A stretch of 64,000 nucleotides of DNA, from NCBI GenBank assembly GCA_000818945.1, contig KN805392.1:347520-411519 (forward strand). The letters run 5' to 3'. A program made the position numbers and the translations under genes. This document shows, piece after piece, positions 1 to 10,300 of this stretch. The DNA comes from Schizochytrium sp. CCTCC M209059. Lineage: Eukaryota; Sar; Bigyra; Thraustochytrida; Thraustochytriidae. Every line of letters starts with the position of its first letter. Position 1 is the stretch's first letter. The notes under the pieces were generated by a model. The model was not told the origin of the DNA, made no database searches, and saw nothing but the letters and a program-made list of their open reading frames with translations.

Positions 1-1
1 C

Positions 2-76
2 ATCAGCACCATCATTTCCTACTGCAAAAGCATCGAGGCGCTGCAAGCGGTCAAGCCTCCGTCCACTCTCTTTTAA
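2..76 (+). CDS. 3' end of an unidentified protein (partial)
   Basis: An open frame enters from the left edge and ends at TAA 74-76. It reads as 24 plausible residues ending ...IEALQAVKPPSTLF. The product cannot be named from so little. The frame is inferred only because it is open to the edge and is followed by AT-rich sequence resembling a 3' UTR. It could also be chance. Confidence 0.4.
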   Translation: MSTIISYCKSIEALQAVKPPSTLF

Positions 77-205
77 TAATTTCTTTCCCTTCCCTACAAC
101 GCTCTCGCGGCCAGCTGCAAAACGAACTCCTCCTTTCTTTTTTCCTGCATTTTGTTGCTTGTTCGATTGCTTGCCCAAGCAAGCGAGGCCCAAGTCAGAA
201 AAAGC

Positions 206-1249
206 ATGTTCGCTATGCACGTCGCGACGACTCGATTGGCGGCGGCGGGCGCCGCACGCAGATACGCGAGCGTCGCACGCAATAGCCACGGAGCGCAACG
301 GTCGTTCGCAAGCAAAAGCACTCTTCGGAGAAGAGCAGTCGTGGCGCATTCCAGTGACAGCACCGGCAGCAGCAGAAGCACTACCACCATGGGCTTGATC
401 CAGAGCCTCGGCGCCAAGGACGCTGAGACGTCGAGCTCGCCGGGGCAGAGCGTTGGCCTCACCACGCAGGCATCACCTGGAGAGGCAAAGGGGAAAACAG
501 CAGCTGCGTCACTTGAGGATCTTGTGCCTGGCTATGCTTCTCTTGAGGCTGCGCACCAAACGCTTCCCTTGCAGGAAACCGAAGGCCGACGTCTCGTCAT
601 TGTGGGCGACGTACACGGATGCGCTGACGAGCTCGACGCGCTGTTAGAAAAGGTGGACTTCAAAAAAGATGAAGACAAGCTCATCTTCGTCGGAGATCTC
701 TGCGCCAAAGGACCCAAGTCACTCGAGGTTGTACGTCGCGCGCAAGAACTCAAGGCTCTGGGCGTGCGCGGTAATCACGACCACTACGTCATTCTCCGCA
801 TCAATGATGGACTTTACCCCGAACGCGAGCACACCAAGCTTGCCAAGAATGTTCTATCCAAGGAAGATCTCGATTGGCTCAAGGCCTTGCCATTGACACT
901 GCACATTGAAGAATACGACACGACCGTGGTCCATGCGGGTCTGAAGCCAGGTATTGACCGCACCGAAAATAGTCTCGATGACATGCTTCACATGCGCAAC
1001 ATCACAGACGGTGGAACTGCCACGAGCAATCCCACCGAGGGCAAGCCCTGGGTCGAGCTGTGGAAAGGTCCCCAAAAGATTATATTTGGCCACGACGCCT
1101 TGCGGAAGCTGCAGCGCACGGATCTCGTCACCGGACTCGACACCGGTTGTGTATATGGCGGCTCGCTTTCAGCGCTCCTCTTGCCACAGGGCGAGATTGT
1201 CGAGGTCAAGGCGCACAAGGTACATCAAGAGCCGGGCAAGAAAAAGTAA
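206..1249 (+). CDS. ApaH-like calcineurin-type phosphoesterase (ALPH-like)
   Basis: A 347-residue metallophosphatase. Metal-binding motifs occur in the expected order: GDVHG (about residue 134), GDLCAKGP (about 162), GNHDH (about 189), a VVHAGL histidine block (about 243) and FGHD (about 295). The GDxxxKGP form is what is known of eukaryotic ApaH-like phosphatases, relatives of bacterial Ap4A hydrolase; a kinetoplastid member decaps mRNA. Dinucleoside-polyphosphate or mRNA-cap substrates are therefore possible, but the substrate cannot be read here. The frame is open upstream to 152 without an ATG, so I start at ATG 206. The first 35 residues (MFAMHVATTRLAAAG...) are rich in Arg, Ala and Ser with no acidic residue, which suggests mitochondrial import. 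The gene converges on the acyl-CoA synthetase. Confidence 0.85.
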   Translation: MFAMHVATTRLAAAGAARRYASVARNSHGAQRSFASKSTLRRRAVVAHSSDSTGSSRSTTTMGLIQSLGAKDAETSSSPGQSVGLTTQASPGEAKGKTAAASLEDLVPGYASLEAAHQTLPLQETEGRRLVIVGDVHGCADELDALLEKVDFKKDEDKLIFVGDLCAKGPKSLEVVRRAQELKALGVRGNHDHYVILRINDGLYPEREHTKLAKNVLSKEDLDWLKALPLTLHIEEYDTTVVHAGLKPGIDRTENSLDDMLHMRNITDGGTATSNPTEGKPWVELWKGPQKIIFGHDALRKLQRTDLVTGLDTGCVYGGSLSALLLPQGEIVEVKAHKVHQEPGKKK

Positions 1250-1692
1250 GGTGGTACAGTCCATAGTGTTGCCAAGGGAGAGTCGTAATCGCATTTTTAG
1301 AAGAAGAAGAAAAAAGCTTCACGTCTTTTGCTCTATATTCCGGTAGAGTATGTTGCTAATGTGTGCCAAGCGTGATGGGCAAGTCGCAAAGAACGTGGGC
1401 AAGACGCAAAGAACATGGGCAAGTCTATTTTTTCTTCATACGAGATTAATTTGCGCTTCAGGTGGACGGGGTAGGTCGAATGCTATCCCGACTGAGGTCC
1501 TGTTGCACCTAGGCCGTAATTACCTCTCAAACTGAACGCTACATGTCTTCGCCCTCAGGCTGCCTTGCGTCATCGCCAAAAGCTCCTAGCCCGTTTTCGC
1601 GACTATTATCTTCCGTTGTACGTACACCTTGTCACCCCCCGGCAAATAGAGAACACAGAGGGCAGCTAGACCCGGGCCGAGCCACAGATGTC
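1250..1692. other. intergenic, convergent 3' regions
   Basis: This is the space between two convergent genes. It contains a 2.5-copy tandem repeat of a 20-bp unit (GGGCAAGTCGCAAAGAACGT) at 1377-1426. No gene is seen. Confidence 0.6.
1377..1426. repeat. 20-bp tandem repeat, 2.5 copies
   Basis: Unit GGGCAAGWCGCAAAGAACRT is repeated twice and then begins a third time. It lies just downstream of the phosphoesterase, probably in its 3' UTR. No function is evident. Confidence 0.8.
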
Positions 1693-4179
1693 TTAGCGCA
1701 TCTTTTTCAGAGACGTATAGAGGCCATCAATCTTGTCCTGGTATGCCTCGTAAATCTTGTTGCGCTTGGTCTTAAACGTAGGCGTGAGCATTCCATTTGT
1801 TTCACTAAAGCCTTGCAGCAATTCGTTGAGTCGCGATTCGACATAAATCGCGCGCGGATACTCGAACTTGGCAAGCTCCTCGATCTCGCAAGCCGTCGTT
1901 ATTTCTTGCAAGACATACTGATTGATCAGTGGTCCAAATTTGGCGTCTGAACATAGCTCATGGTATGGTCCCAGCCACGTTTCAAGGTCCTTGGACAAGA
2001 CCGGTAATGCAGAAACAGGGATCTCCGGAACTGCGCCCCTCCTGAGACGCGGAAGCAGCTCTTGGGGGTCAGGAACGACAATGGCAACAAGCACAGACTC
2101 ATACGAGTTGCCATAGACAAAGATTTGACCCACGACAGGGACCGACTGCAGCAAGATCTCGAGCTTCTCCGCGGCCACATACTCGCCCTGACTGAGCTTG
2201 AACATGTTCTTTTTCCGATCAATGATGGTGAGCGTGCCATTCGGATTGAAACGGCCAATGTCTCCGGTGTGGAACCAGTTATCCACCAAGACCTCCTTGG
2301 TGAGCTCCTCGTTCTTGTAGTAGCCCCGAAAGATGTTTGGGCCACGGACCAAAACCTCGCCGCGTGGACCCTCTGGGTCCTTGATGGTGTAACCGAGATC
2401 AGGCACGCTCTCCAGCTTGTACTCGGAACATGCGAGCGGCGGGCCAACATGGCCGACGGTTTGGTCGAACTTGCCGCCAACGCCGCCATACATGGCGCTG
2501 CACACGCCATGAGTTTCAGTCAACCCATAGCCTTCAACGAGAGGAACATCAAAGCAAACGCGCACAAATTCCATCACAGAAGGTGCCAACGGTGCGGATC
2601 CCGAGCACATGAGACGTACACGGCCGCCGAGGGCCGCCTTGACCTGACGAAAGACCAAGGCATCCCACAGGTACAGCCGGTGTCCCTTGCGCGTGCTCCT
2701 CATTTGCTGCCGCAGTGCGTGAAAGCAGAGACGGCGAATTGGCAGAGGTTTGAGCTGAAGTTGCTGTTGCACGACCTGCTGCACGCGTTGAAAGACGCGG
2801 GGGACGCCAATGAAAAGCGTCGGACGCAAGGCGGCAGCATCCTCAATGAGCTCCTTCACATTGCCATGATACCATCCGACCGAAGCGCCACGAATGATGC
2901 CGGCGAGGATGACAGCGATCTCAAAGGCGTGCGCCAAAGGCAGGTACGAAAGATGGACGTCGTCTTCACGCACGACTACGGTCGTGCAAAGCGCAGAAGC
3001 ACAGGCAATGATGCCGCCTTGTGTGAGCATGACGCCCTTGGGGTCACCCGTTGTGCCAGACGTATATAGGATAAATGAAAGGTCGCTCTCGTCAACGTGG
3101 CGCTCCGTGTACCCATCAGTGCTTTCCGTGCCTTTGAGCTCTGCGCCGTCGTCGCCTTCTGCCTCGTCTTCCTCGCGCAAAAGCACCTCAAAAGGCAGAA
3201 TATCGACCCCAAGAAAGTTGCGCGGGCCGCGGTTCACATGTTTTGGCGAAGTCTCAGGAATAGTGCGGTCTTTGAAGACATAGACACGCTCGAGGCACTC
3301 GCATCGCGTCGCTTCATTCGTAGGCTCGGCGCTCGCCGTCGACTTGAGGCGGAGCACAAGTTCAAGATTTTCCTCGCTAACGCAGACGGTGCTGAGCTCG
3401 GCATGCCGAACAATGTGGCGAATGGCCTGCGAGCCAAGCGTCGCGTAAAGGGGCACCACGACCACGCCTGCGTGCAAGGCACCGAGCATTGCGACCGCGT
3501 ACTCCTCACAATTCTTGGCAAAGAGGCCAATGCGGTCAAGGCGCCGCTTACCGTGCCCAAGCTTTTGCGCACAGAGGCGCATGTCTCCCAAGAACTCCCC
3601 GTAGGTGCGACTCACGTATGGCCCATATGTGCCATCTGGGTTCACTGTGCGCGTGGCGCAGAGCTTGTTGCGAGCAAAGAGCATTTGAGCTCGATCCAAA
3701 ACCGCCCGCGCGGTCCGGCACTTTGGCCCGCAATCCGGATGCGTATGCATGAGCTCGCCTTCGAAGCCCTTGTGGCGTCTCGGAAAGGTCGTCATTTCGG
3801 TTCGTGCGTCCGAGTCCACCGCGACGGACTGCAAGACGGTTTGCTTGCTGAGCTGTGTCTTGAGCCACGCCTCTCCGGGAAGCACGAGTTCGTCGCCCAG
3901 CGTTGCAAACCATGTGGCCACGCCCATGAGTGTCGCCAAGGCCAGCGAGACGACGATGTCCGCGTCAGAGACTTCGCGGTGTTGAGAGAACCCGTCGTAC
4001 GCGAGAAGCGGGACGACCATCGCCGCGACCCAGGCCACGAGGGCCAAGACCCATGCCACATCGCCAGGGACCTTGCCTAGCGCACCCACGACGCGAAGCG
4101 TGACCGCGAGGACCAGCACAACGCTGCCCGTGCCGACCGACGCGACGGCCATGTTGGTCACCGCCTTGGTCGTCGCCAT
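1693..4179 (-). CDS. long-chain acyl-CoA synthetase (AMP-binding enzyme)
   Basis: An 828-residue ANL-superfamily enzyme that would activate fatty acids to acyl-CoA through acyl-adenylates. The AMP-binding P-loop LYTSGTTGDPKGVML lies near residue 373, the YGLTE adenine motif near 550, HTGDIG near 638 and the DRKKNMFKLSQGEY hinge/fatty-acid signature near 655-668, which is typical of the ACSL class rather than short-chain synthetases. About 100 N-terminal residues carry three hydrophobic segments (about 14-35, 40-62 and 75-95), so it is probably anchored in the ER, peroxisome or lipid-droplet membrane. This makes it longer than the usual roughly 700 residues. It starts at ATG 4179. It is divergent from the Na+/H+ exchanger gene across a 0.56-kb region. 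Which chain lengths it uses cannot be told. Confidence 0.93.
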   Translation of the reverse strand: MATTKAVTNMAVASVGTGSVVLVLAVTLRVVGALGKVPGDVAWVLALVAWVAAMVVPLLAYDGFSQHREVSDADIVVSLALATLMGVATWFATLGDELVLPGEAWLKTQLSKQTVLQSVAVDSDARTEMTTFPRRHKGFEGELMHTHPDCGPKCRTARAVLDRAQMLFARNKLCATRTVNPDGTYGPYVSRTYGEFLGDMRLCAQKLGHGKRRLDRIGLFAKNCEEYAVAMLGALHAGVVVVPLYATLGSQAIRHIVRHAELSTVCVSEENLELVLRLKSTASAEPTNEATRCECLERVYVFKDRTIPETSPKHVNRGPRNFLGVDILPFEVLLREEDEAEGDDGAELKGTESTDGYTERHVDESDLSFILYTSGTTGDPKGVMLTQGGIIACASALCTTVVVREDDVHLSYLPLAHAFEIAVILAGIIRGASVGWYHGNVKELIEDAAALRPTLFIGVPRVFQRVQQVVQQQLQLKPLPIRRLCFHALRQQMRSTRKGHRLYLWDALVFRQVKAALGGRVRLMCSGSAPLAPSVMEFVRVCFDVPLVEGYGLTETHGVCSAMYGGVGGKFDQTVGHVGPPLACSEYKLESVPDLGYTIKDPEGPRGEVLVRGPNIFRGYYKNEELTKEVLVDNWFHTGDIGRFNPNGTLTIIDRKKNMFKLSQGEYVAAEKLEILLQSVPVVGQIFVYGNSYESVLVAIVVPDPQELLPRLRRGAVPEIPVSALPVLSKDLETWLGPYHELCSDAKFGPLINQYVLQEITTACEIEELAKFEYPRAIYVESRLNELLQGFSETNGMLTPTFKTKRNKIYEAYQDKIDGLYTSLKKMR

Positions 4180-4742
4180 GGTCTTCTTCTCTCCCAGATA
4201 TTACCCCAAGGTAAGTATGCCGGGTCTGGTGACCGAGTATCGGCGTGCTTGAGCGCGAGGCCGTTTTGCGCGCACTCGTCGCGCACGCCCCGCGGAGACG
4301 TTCCGTCTTCGAGGCAGCACAAGTATATCGCTTCGTCCGAGGTTCAAGGTTTCGAGGTTCGAGGCTTGGCTTTGGTTGTGCCTTGGGAATCTGCTAGCAA
4401 CACAGGGCCGAGCGTCTGTTACTGTCTGTATACTCACGCCCAGTCATACATAGCCTAGCCTAGCCCACGTATAATTCGACGCACAAATGTAGAAAAAGAT
4501 AAAGCAATATAGTACGTAGTATAGTAGTACTACTGCACGCTGCACCTAAGCAAGCTCCGTCGCGTCGCGTCGCGCCTGAGAGACCGAACCTGCACGGGTT
4601 TTATGCCCCCTCGCTTCGTCTCGCCTCGCGTATCCGGGTCGCTGCCTGCCCTGCCTGCCCTGCCCTCCGCGGGCGTCAGGCCTGATGTTCCGTATCTGTT
4701 CCGCTTTGGTTCCTGGTGCAAGGGGCGGAGAGGAGCGCCAAG
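4180..4742. promoter_or_regulatory. shared divergent promoter region
   Basis: This 563-bp space separates two divergent start codons and so should hold both promoters. Visible content is simple: GCGTC-type repeats near 4557-4577 and CCTGC repeats near 4640-4668. No specific factor site is claimed. Confidence 0.5.
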
Positions 4743-6926
4743 ATGGCGTGGCACCCGCGACAGAACGCGAGACTCGGCATGGCGGGCGCGAGCGGGAGCG
4801 CGAACGCGAACGCGAGCGCGAGCGCGATGGCGGGGATGAGCGAGGTGGCGAATGCCGCGGCGGCGGGTTCTGCGGCGGAGGGCGCCGTTTCGGCGTCGGC
4901 GGCGCCGTCGCTGCTGGCCACGGAGGCACCGACAGCCGCGCAGGTGAGCCACGCGTTCGGGGCGGCCAACACGCTGCTCCTGGTGGTGCTCCTCCTGCTG
5001 TGCGTGCTGGTGGGGTACTTTTTGCAGGAGCGGAGGTTCAAGTACCTTCCGGAGAGCGGGGCGTCCATGCTTCTCGGCGCCGTCGCCGGAGGCATCGTGC
5101 GCCTGGTGGCCGGCGACGATGAGACCGGCGAACTCGAGATGCTCCAGTTCAGCCCGCTCATTTTCTTCTTTGTCCTGCTGCCGCCAATCATCTTTGAGGC
5201 AGGGTACACGCTTAAAAAGAAACGATTCTTTTCAAATCTCGTGGCGATCGGTCTCTACGCCGTGGTCGGCACCTTTATATCGACCTTTGCCGTCGGATTT
5301 CTCACCTACCTCGCGGCGCTCATCGGCCTCATCGGCGTCGACAGCTCATCGCCCTTACAGTCGCTCCTTTTCGGCAGCCTCATCTCGAGTGTTGACCCTG
5401 TCGCCACCCTGGCCATCCTTGGAAGCGCAGAGACCAATTGCGATCCACTTCTTTACTCGCTCGTCTTTGGCGAAAGCGTGCTCAACGACGCTGTCGCCAT
5501 TGTTCTCTTCCATGTCATGAATGCGTACGCAGAGGAGAGCCGGAGCTTTGAGGGCAAGGACATCTTCATTGTCCTGCTGCGCTTTTGTGCCATGACGATT
5601 GCATCTGTCTGCATTGGCGTCTTCACTGGCTTGCTATGCTCCTTTGTCTTCAAGTTCTCTTCGCTGCACAAGTATCACGCGTACGAGATTCAAATGCTCT
5701 TTCTGTTTTCCTTTGGCTGCTTTGCCCTTGCAGAGCTCCTGCACATGTCGGGCGTTGTGGCGCTCTTTTTCTGCGCGCTCACGCTCTCCCACTACAATTA
5801 TTACAATCTTTCGGTGCAAACCAAGATCTCCAGTCGCTACGTGTTCGAGTCGCTCGCGAAAACGTCCGAGACGGTCGTGTTTACGTACATGGGCGTGAGC
5901 ATCTTCACGTCCAAGTCGTCGTGGGATCCCATCTTTTTGGTGCTGGCAACCGGCTTCTGCATCGCGGGACGGGCGGCCAATATCTTTCCCATGACGTACC
6001 TTGCCAACATGTGCCGCAACGAGAAAATTGGTAACCGCATGCAATTCTTTATGTTTTTTAGTGGACTACGCGGCGCCGTCTCGTACGCGCTTTCGCAGCA
6101 GCTCAGCAGCGCAACTGGTTCTTCGCGCTCCATCGAGGTCATTCAGACCACTACGCTGGGCATCACCATTCTCACCACCTTTGTTCTAGGCGGCACAACC
6201 TCGCACATGCTGGAAAAGCTCGATTTGCGCGGCTCCGATGGGCCTTCTGGAGGTGAGGGTCTGCGCGAGGACTTTGCCAACTACCACGAGCTTCCGGCGC
6301 CCCGTGGGTCGGTCTCTTCTGCCGACGGCGACGCCGAGGAGGATCTTAGCCACCTTGGGCCACAGGCCACACGCATGGGCATGGTGCGCAACAAGGTTGA
6401 CTCCTTTTGGCGTCGCATTGATGACCAATACATGAAGCGTTTATTTGGAGGCAAGCGACACCAGCGTAGCCGCATTTCTCCGGAGCTCTTCAACGCGATT
6501 CAGGAGGGCGACATTTCTCAGTTCGTGGTCAACGGCAATGGATCGGTGACGCGATCAAATGGTGGCAGCGCTGGTGGCGAGTTCCTCCTTGCGCGCCGAT
6601 CGAGCGGCGCTGATGACGATGACGTGGATGGCGGTCGACGTTCGAGTCTACTCATCAATGGCGCTTCCTCGCGAGAACACTATCCCGCGCATGACAGCAA
6701 TGGAGGAGATGCGCGTAGCCAGGGAAACGTCGCTACTTTGCAAATTGGCGGCGGCGTGGACTCGCGCCGACGCGGTCTCTCCGATGACCGAGTATTTGGC
6801 GATGCTGACGACAACGATGACGATGACGAATTACGAATTGGTCATGTCGACGAGGACGAGCACCAGCTTGAGCTTCTCGGCATGAACGATCGCTCTGATG
6901 AGGACTACTACGAGCCACCTATCTAA
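4743..6926 (+). CDS. Na+/H+ exchanger, CPA1/NHE family
   Basis: A 727-residue multi-pass antiporter exchanging Na+ (or K+) for H+. Family hallmarks are FFFVLLPPIIFEAGY near 141-155 (the inhibitor-region motif), SVDPVATLAIL near 218, the ion-binding FGESVLNDAVAIVLF near 242-256 and GLRGAVSYAL near 441-450. About a dozen hydrophobic segments run from about 75 to 490. The remaining 230 residues form a hydrophilic, acidic cytoplasmic tail with Asp-rich runs, a usual site of regulation. The open frame extends to 4716 only through a GTG; ATG 4743 is chosen. The N-terminus before the first helix is low complexity (Ala/Ser/Asn). Membrane location (plasma or endosomal) cannot be settled from sequence. 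Confidence 0.95.
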   Translation: MAWHPRQNARLGMAGASGSANANASASAMAGMSEVANAAAAGSAAEGAVSASAAPSLLATEAPTAAQVSHAFGAANTLLLVVLLLLCVLVGYFLQERRFKYLPESGASMLLGAVAGGIVRLVAGDDETGELEMLQFSPLIFFFVLLPPIIFEAGYTLKKKRFFSNLVAIGLYAVVGTFISTFAVGFLTYLAALIGLIGVDSSSPLQSLLFGSLISSVDPVATLAILGSAETNCDPLLYSLVFGESVLNDAVAIVLFHVMNAYAEESRSFEGKDIFIVLLRFCAMTIASVCIGVFTGLLCSFVFKFSSLHKYHAYEIQMLFLFSFGCFALAELLHMSGVVALFFCALTLSHYNYYNLSVQTKISSRYVFESLAKTSETVVFTYMGVSIFTSKSSWDPIFLVLATGFCIAGRAANIFPMTYLANMCRNEKIGNRMQFFMFFSGLRGAVSYALSQQLSSATGSSRSIEVIQTTTLGITILTTFVLGGTTSHMLEKLDLRGSDGPSGGEGLREDFANYHELPAPRGSVSSADGDAEEDLSHLGPQATRMGMVRNKVDSFWRRIDDQYMKRLFGGKRHQRSRISPELFNAIQEGDISQFVVNGNGSVTRSNGGSAGGEFLLARRSSGADDDDVDGGRRSSLLINGASSREHYPAHDSNGGDARSQGNVATLQIGGGVDSRRRGLSDDRVFGDADDNDDDDELRIGHVDEDEHQLELLGMNDRSDEDYYEPPI

Positions 6927-7351
6927 TAAACAAAGAAAAACGGATCGTACTGATGGGAACTACAAGCGGAACCTTTCTTCAGAATATTGTCAGCTTTTTC
7001 TTTTTGTGTTCAGACGCTGGGCCACAGCGCACGACAGAATGACGAATGACTCATTCTTGCCCCACTGACTGGCCTTGCTCATCTTTAGCTTGAAAATTGT
7101 GACTCATGCAGGCAGCACAGACCGACAAGGGAGTGCGTCCAGCCGCAGTGGCTCGTGTTGTTTGTACCATTGGAGAGCAGCTCACAAAATTCTTATTCAA
7201 TGTGCTTGCCTCTTTTCAGAGACCATCACGCGAGAAAACATTAGAGTATGAGTATCACCTTTCCGTCTCTTTTGTGTGTCGCCGATCACCTCAAGGCGAG
7301 GGTTTGTCGTCTGATTCATAAATAAACAAAGAGATGATCTGACGGGCCAGC
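6927..7351. other. intergenic, convergent 3' regions
   Basis: A 425-bp AT-richer space between two convergent stop codons. No gene, RNA or repeat of note is seen. Confidence 0.6.
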
Positions 7352-10300
7352 CTAGGGACTCGGAAGTTCAGGCGGAGCATCCCGCGACTCTTGCACAAGA
7401 ATGCGAAGGCCGTGCACAATCTTGTCCCGTTCAACAGGGGAGTCGACCTCAATGTGCACTACTAGCGGGGGCTCGCCGGAAGGCCTAGACGAAGAGGACA
7501 CGAGAGAAAAACACTGGGCGCTCCGCGAAGATAATAGGCGAAGCATGACCCCCTCCACGGCTTCCTCGCCATTCCGCACACTGTCGATCTCGGTCCAGGG
7601 AAGCGCGCCGCAGCCTGCGTCGTCCGCCGCAAAGTTTTCAGGGTTTCCAGCAGGCGGACCCCACATAATGCTTTGAAAACCAAGGTCTGTGAGGAAGCGA
7701 CGGTAAAGAGGTTTTCGCATTCTAAGACTCCCCGACTGACGTCCCGTTGGTAGTTCTGGATGAAGCAGCGCGACAAAACCGCCCTCGAAGAGTCTGCGAA
7801 TGTCAAGACTCACATTGTAATCGGCTCGCAGACTCGGCGTGCTGAGCACGCTAAAAGCCTTTTCGAGAAGATTAAAGGCTTCCATGTCTGGATCAGGATT
7901 CACATCAGGATGAAATTTCGCCGCCTTGGCTTCGTACGCCGACGTGATATCATCAATCGAAGACTTCTTGGACACGCCGAGAACCTTGTACAGATTCTTG
8001 GACTTGCCAGGGACTGAAACCTGCGAAGTGGTTCTTGAACGGCCCTGGGCGGCAAGGTCCGCGATAGCATCTTCGAGCGCATCGAGCCATGCGCGCAAGA
8101 CAGACTGGCTCTCCGCGCAAAGCTGATAGATTCGGTCTGGCGTGCGCAGATAAAATTTGCACCCGCGTTCGTCGAGCTCATTTTTGGGACCATACACTTG
8201 GATGTATCGAAGGTCCAAAACAGCGCGCGGCGCTTTGCTTGAAGACGAACGAAAGTACAAGAGCGCGGTGGACGTGAGCGTGAACCAGCGCCGGGCCCAT
8301 CGGGCCCAGTATGGTTTGTTGCCCGTGCTACGAGGCGCCTTTTGGAGATAGCCATTCAGAATCACGCGTGTCTTTGGCGAGGGTTTTGACACGCCAAATG
8401 CTGAAGCAGCATCATCGGCGTCGCCTTCCTCGTCAAAGTCCTCGCCGTCAAAGTCGCCCTGGTTGCCAACGTCAATGTCGTTGTCGCCGTCTCCGTGCGC
8501 GTATTCCTCCCCTTCCTCCAAAGGCGACTTGGGCGTTGGAAGTTCAGCATTGCGAGCATTCTCAGCCTCAATCTGTGAAAGTCTGTCAGCGGCGGATTCA
8601 CCGCGGGCGCGAAATCCCGGCGCAGCCTCGTTGATGCCAAGATCACCGTCCTCACTCTCATCGTCCCAGGCCTTGTGATCGCTTCCCTCCGAGTCCGCCA
8701 GATCGTCTTGTTGAGGCTCATCGGCGCGAACCTGTTTTTTTCGACGCGCTGACAGCGTCGACAAGGACGGTTTGCCAACTCCCGCCCCGTTGCTCATGCT
8801 GCCCATCGCGCGTGCCGGCCCGTTCGCCTGTTCGCTGCGTTGAAAGTTTGCAGTCTCTTGAAGAACCTGACGCGTGGCGCCACTGATGCGCAAGGCCTCG
8901 TTACGAATTTCGAGGGCCTCGTCGCGCAGCGAAGCTTGGAGTGCTTCGTTTTTCTGGCGACTTTCTGCGTAAAGATGTTGCAGCTGGCTCAACTGGTCTC
9001 GGAGTCGTTTTGCGTCGGCTGCCTGGGCAAGACTCTGATCGCGAAGCTCGCGACATTCCTGCGCAAGCTCGTCTCCGCTCGATTGAAACTGCGCACGAAG
9101 TGTCGCGGCCTCGGAAGAGAGGCTCTGGCAGAGCTTGGCAAGCATGCGAATCTCTTCCATCACCGCCGGGGACACAGTGCCACCGCCGTTCGTATCTGAG
9201 GCCGCTGCTGCGCGGTCCACGGAGGTAGCGGCAGCGGAGGCCTTTTCCGCTACAAGGTCATCGTACTTTTGCTCGGCGTCTCGAGCCACACTGCGAGCTC
9301 GGAGCTCCTCGTTTTGCGCTTTTGAAAGAGCAGCCTGTAGCCTCGCGACCTCGAGCAGACGCGTGTCCATATCGGCCTGTAGCTCGTTGGCCATTTCACG
9401 CGCTTCTTGCAACTCGAGGGCGTCCTGGGCCTCGCGCTCGTGCATGGCGTCTTGGAGCTCCCTCTCGCGGTGCAAGAGGCGTTCGTTGAGTGCGACGATT
9501 TCCTTTTGAGAATGAAGCTCGTGCTCGCTCCGGGACGCAAGATCCTTGCGCAACTTGGAGGCCTCGGCACGGGCACGCTGCAAGCTTGCCTCAAGCGAAT
9601 GCACTCTGGATTCCAGGCGCGAAATCTCTTCCTCGCGCGCAGACTCTCCAGCAGCGCTCGCGGCCTCGTTGTCTTTGGAGTCCTCTTCGTTTACGTCCTC
9701 TGCACTGGCCGAGGAAAACTTTTGATCCGAAGCGTCCTCGACCCCGTCGTACTTCTCCGCCTCGTCCCCGCTCGTGGCAGCGTCAGATAGAGTTCGCGTC
9801 GAATTTCCTCGTAATGACATGGCTGCAAGTTTGGCCCGTGCGATATCTTCCTGGGCCTCTTGCTTGACTTCGAGGATGCGCTTTTCTCGGAGCGTCACTT
9901 CCGTCTGCAGTCGAATAATCTCGAACATTTGCTCCTCCACCTTTTGCTGCAGCACTTCGCCGACCTCGCGCGAGTCTACCGAGGACGCATGGATGGAGCG
10001 CGAGGCTGGTCTTGACGCAGCTGGTGCAGTGGCCTCGAGCTGGCTGACCTTGGCCTCGGCGTCCTCTGCGGCCTTTTGGGCGCGCGAGAGCGCGTTGCGG
10101 AGCTGGCGAGTCTCATGTTCGTGGTCCATGCGGTCTTCGTCCCGTTCGCGGAGTGCTTCGGCCAGGGTCTTGCGCGTCGCATCAAGCTTATCCTGCAAAG
10201 CGAGGGCCTCGGCGCTGGTGACGCGGTGTTGCGCGGCCTGATCCTGCAGGTGCTGAATGGTCTCCCTGAGCTGCGCCTGCTGCACGGCCCTTCGGTTGAT

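Noticed and set aside
2062..4080. Two long + frames (335 and 327 codons) opposite the acyl-CoA synthetase
   Set aside because: Antisense shadows; the minus strand has the AMP-binding motifs.
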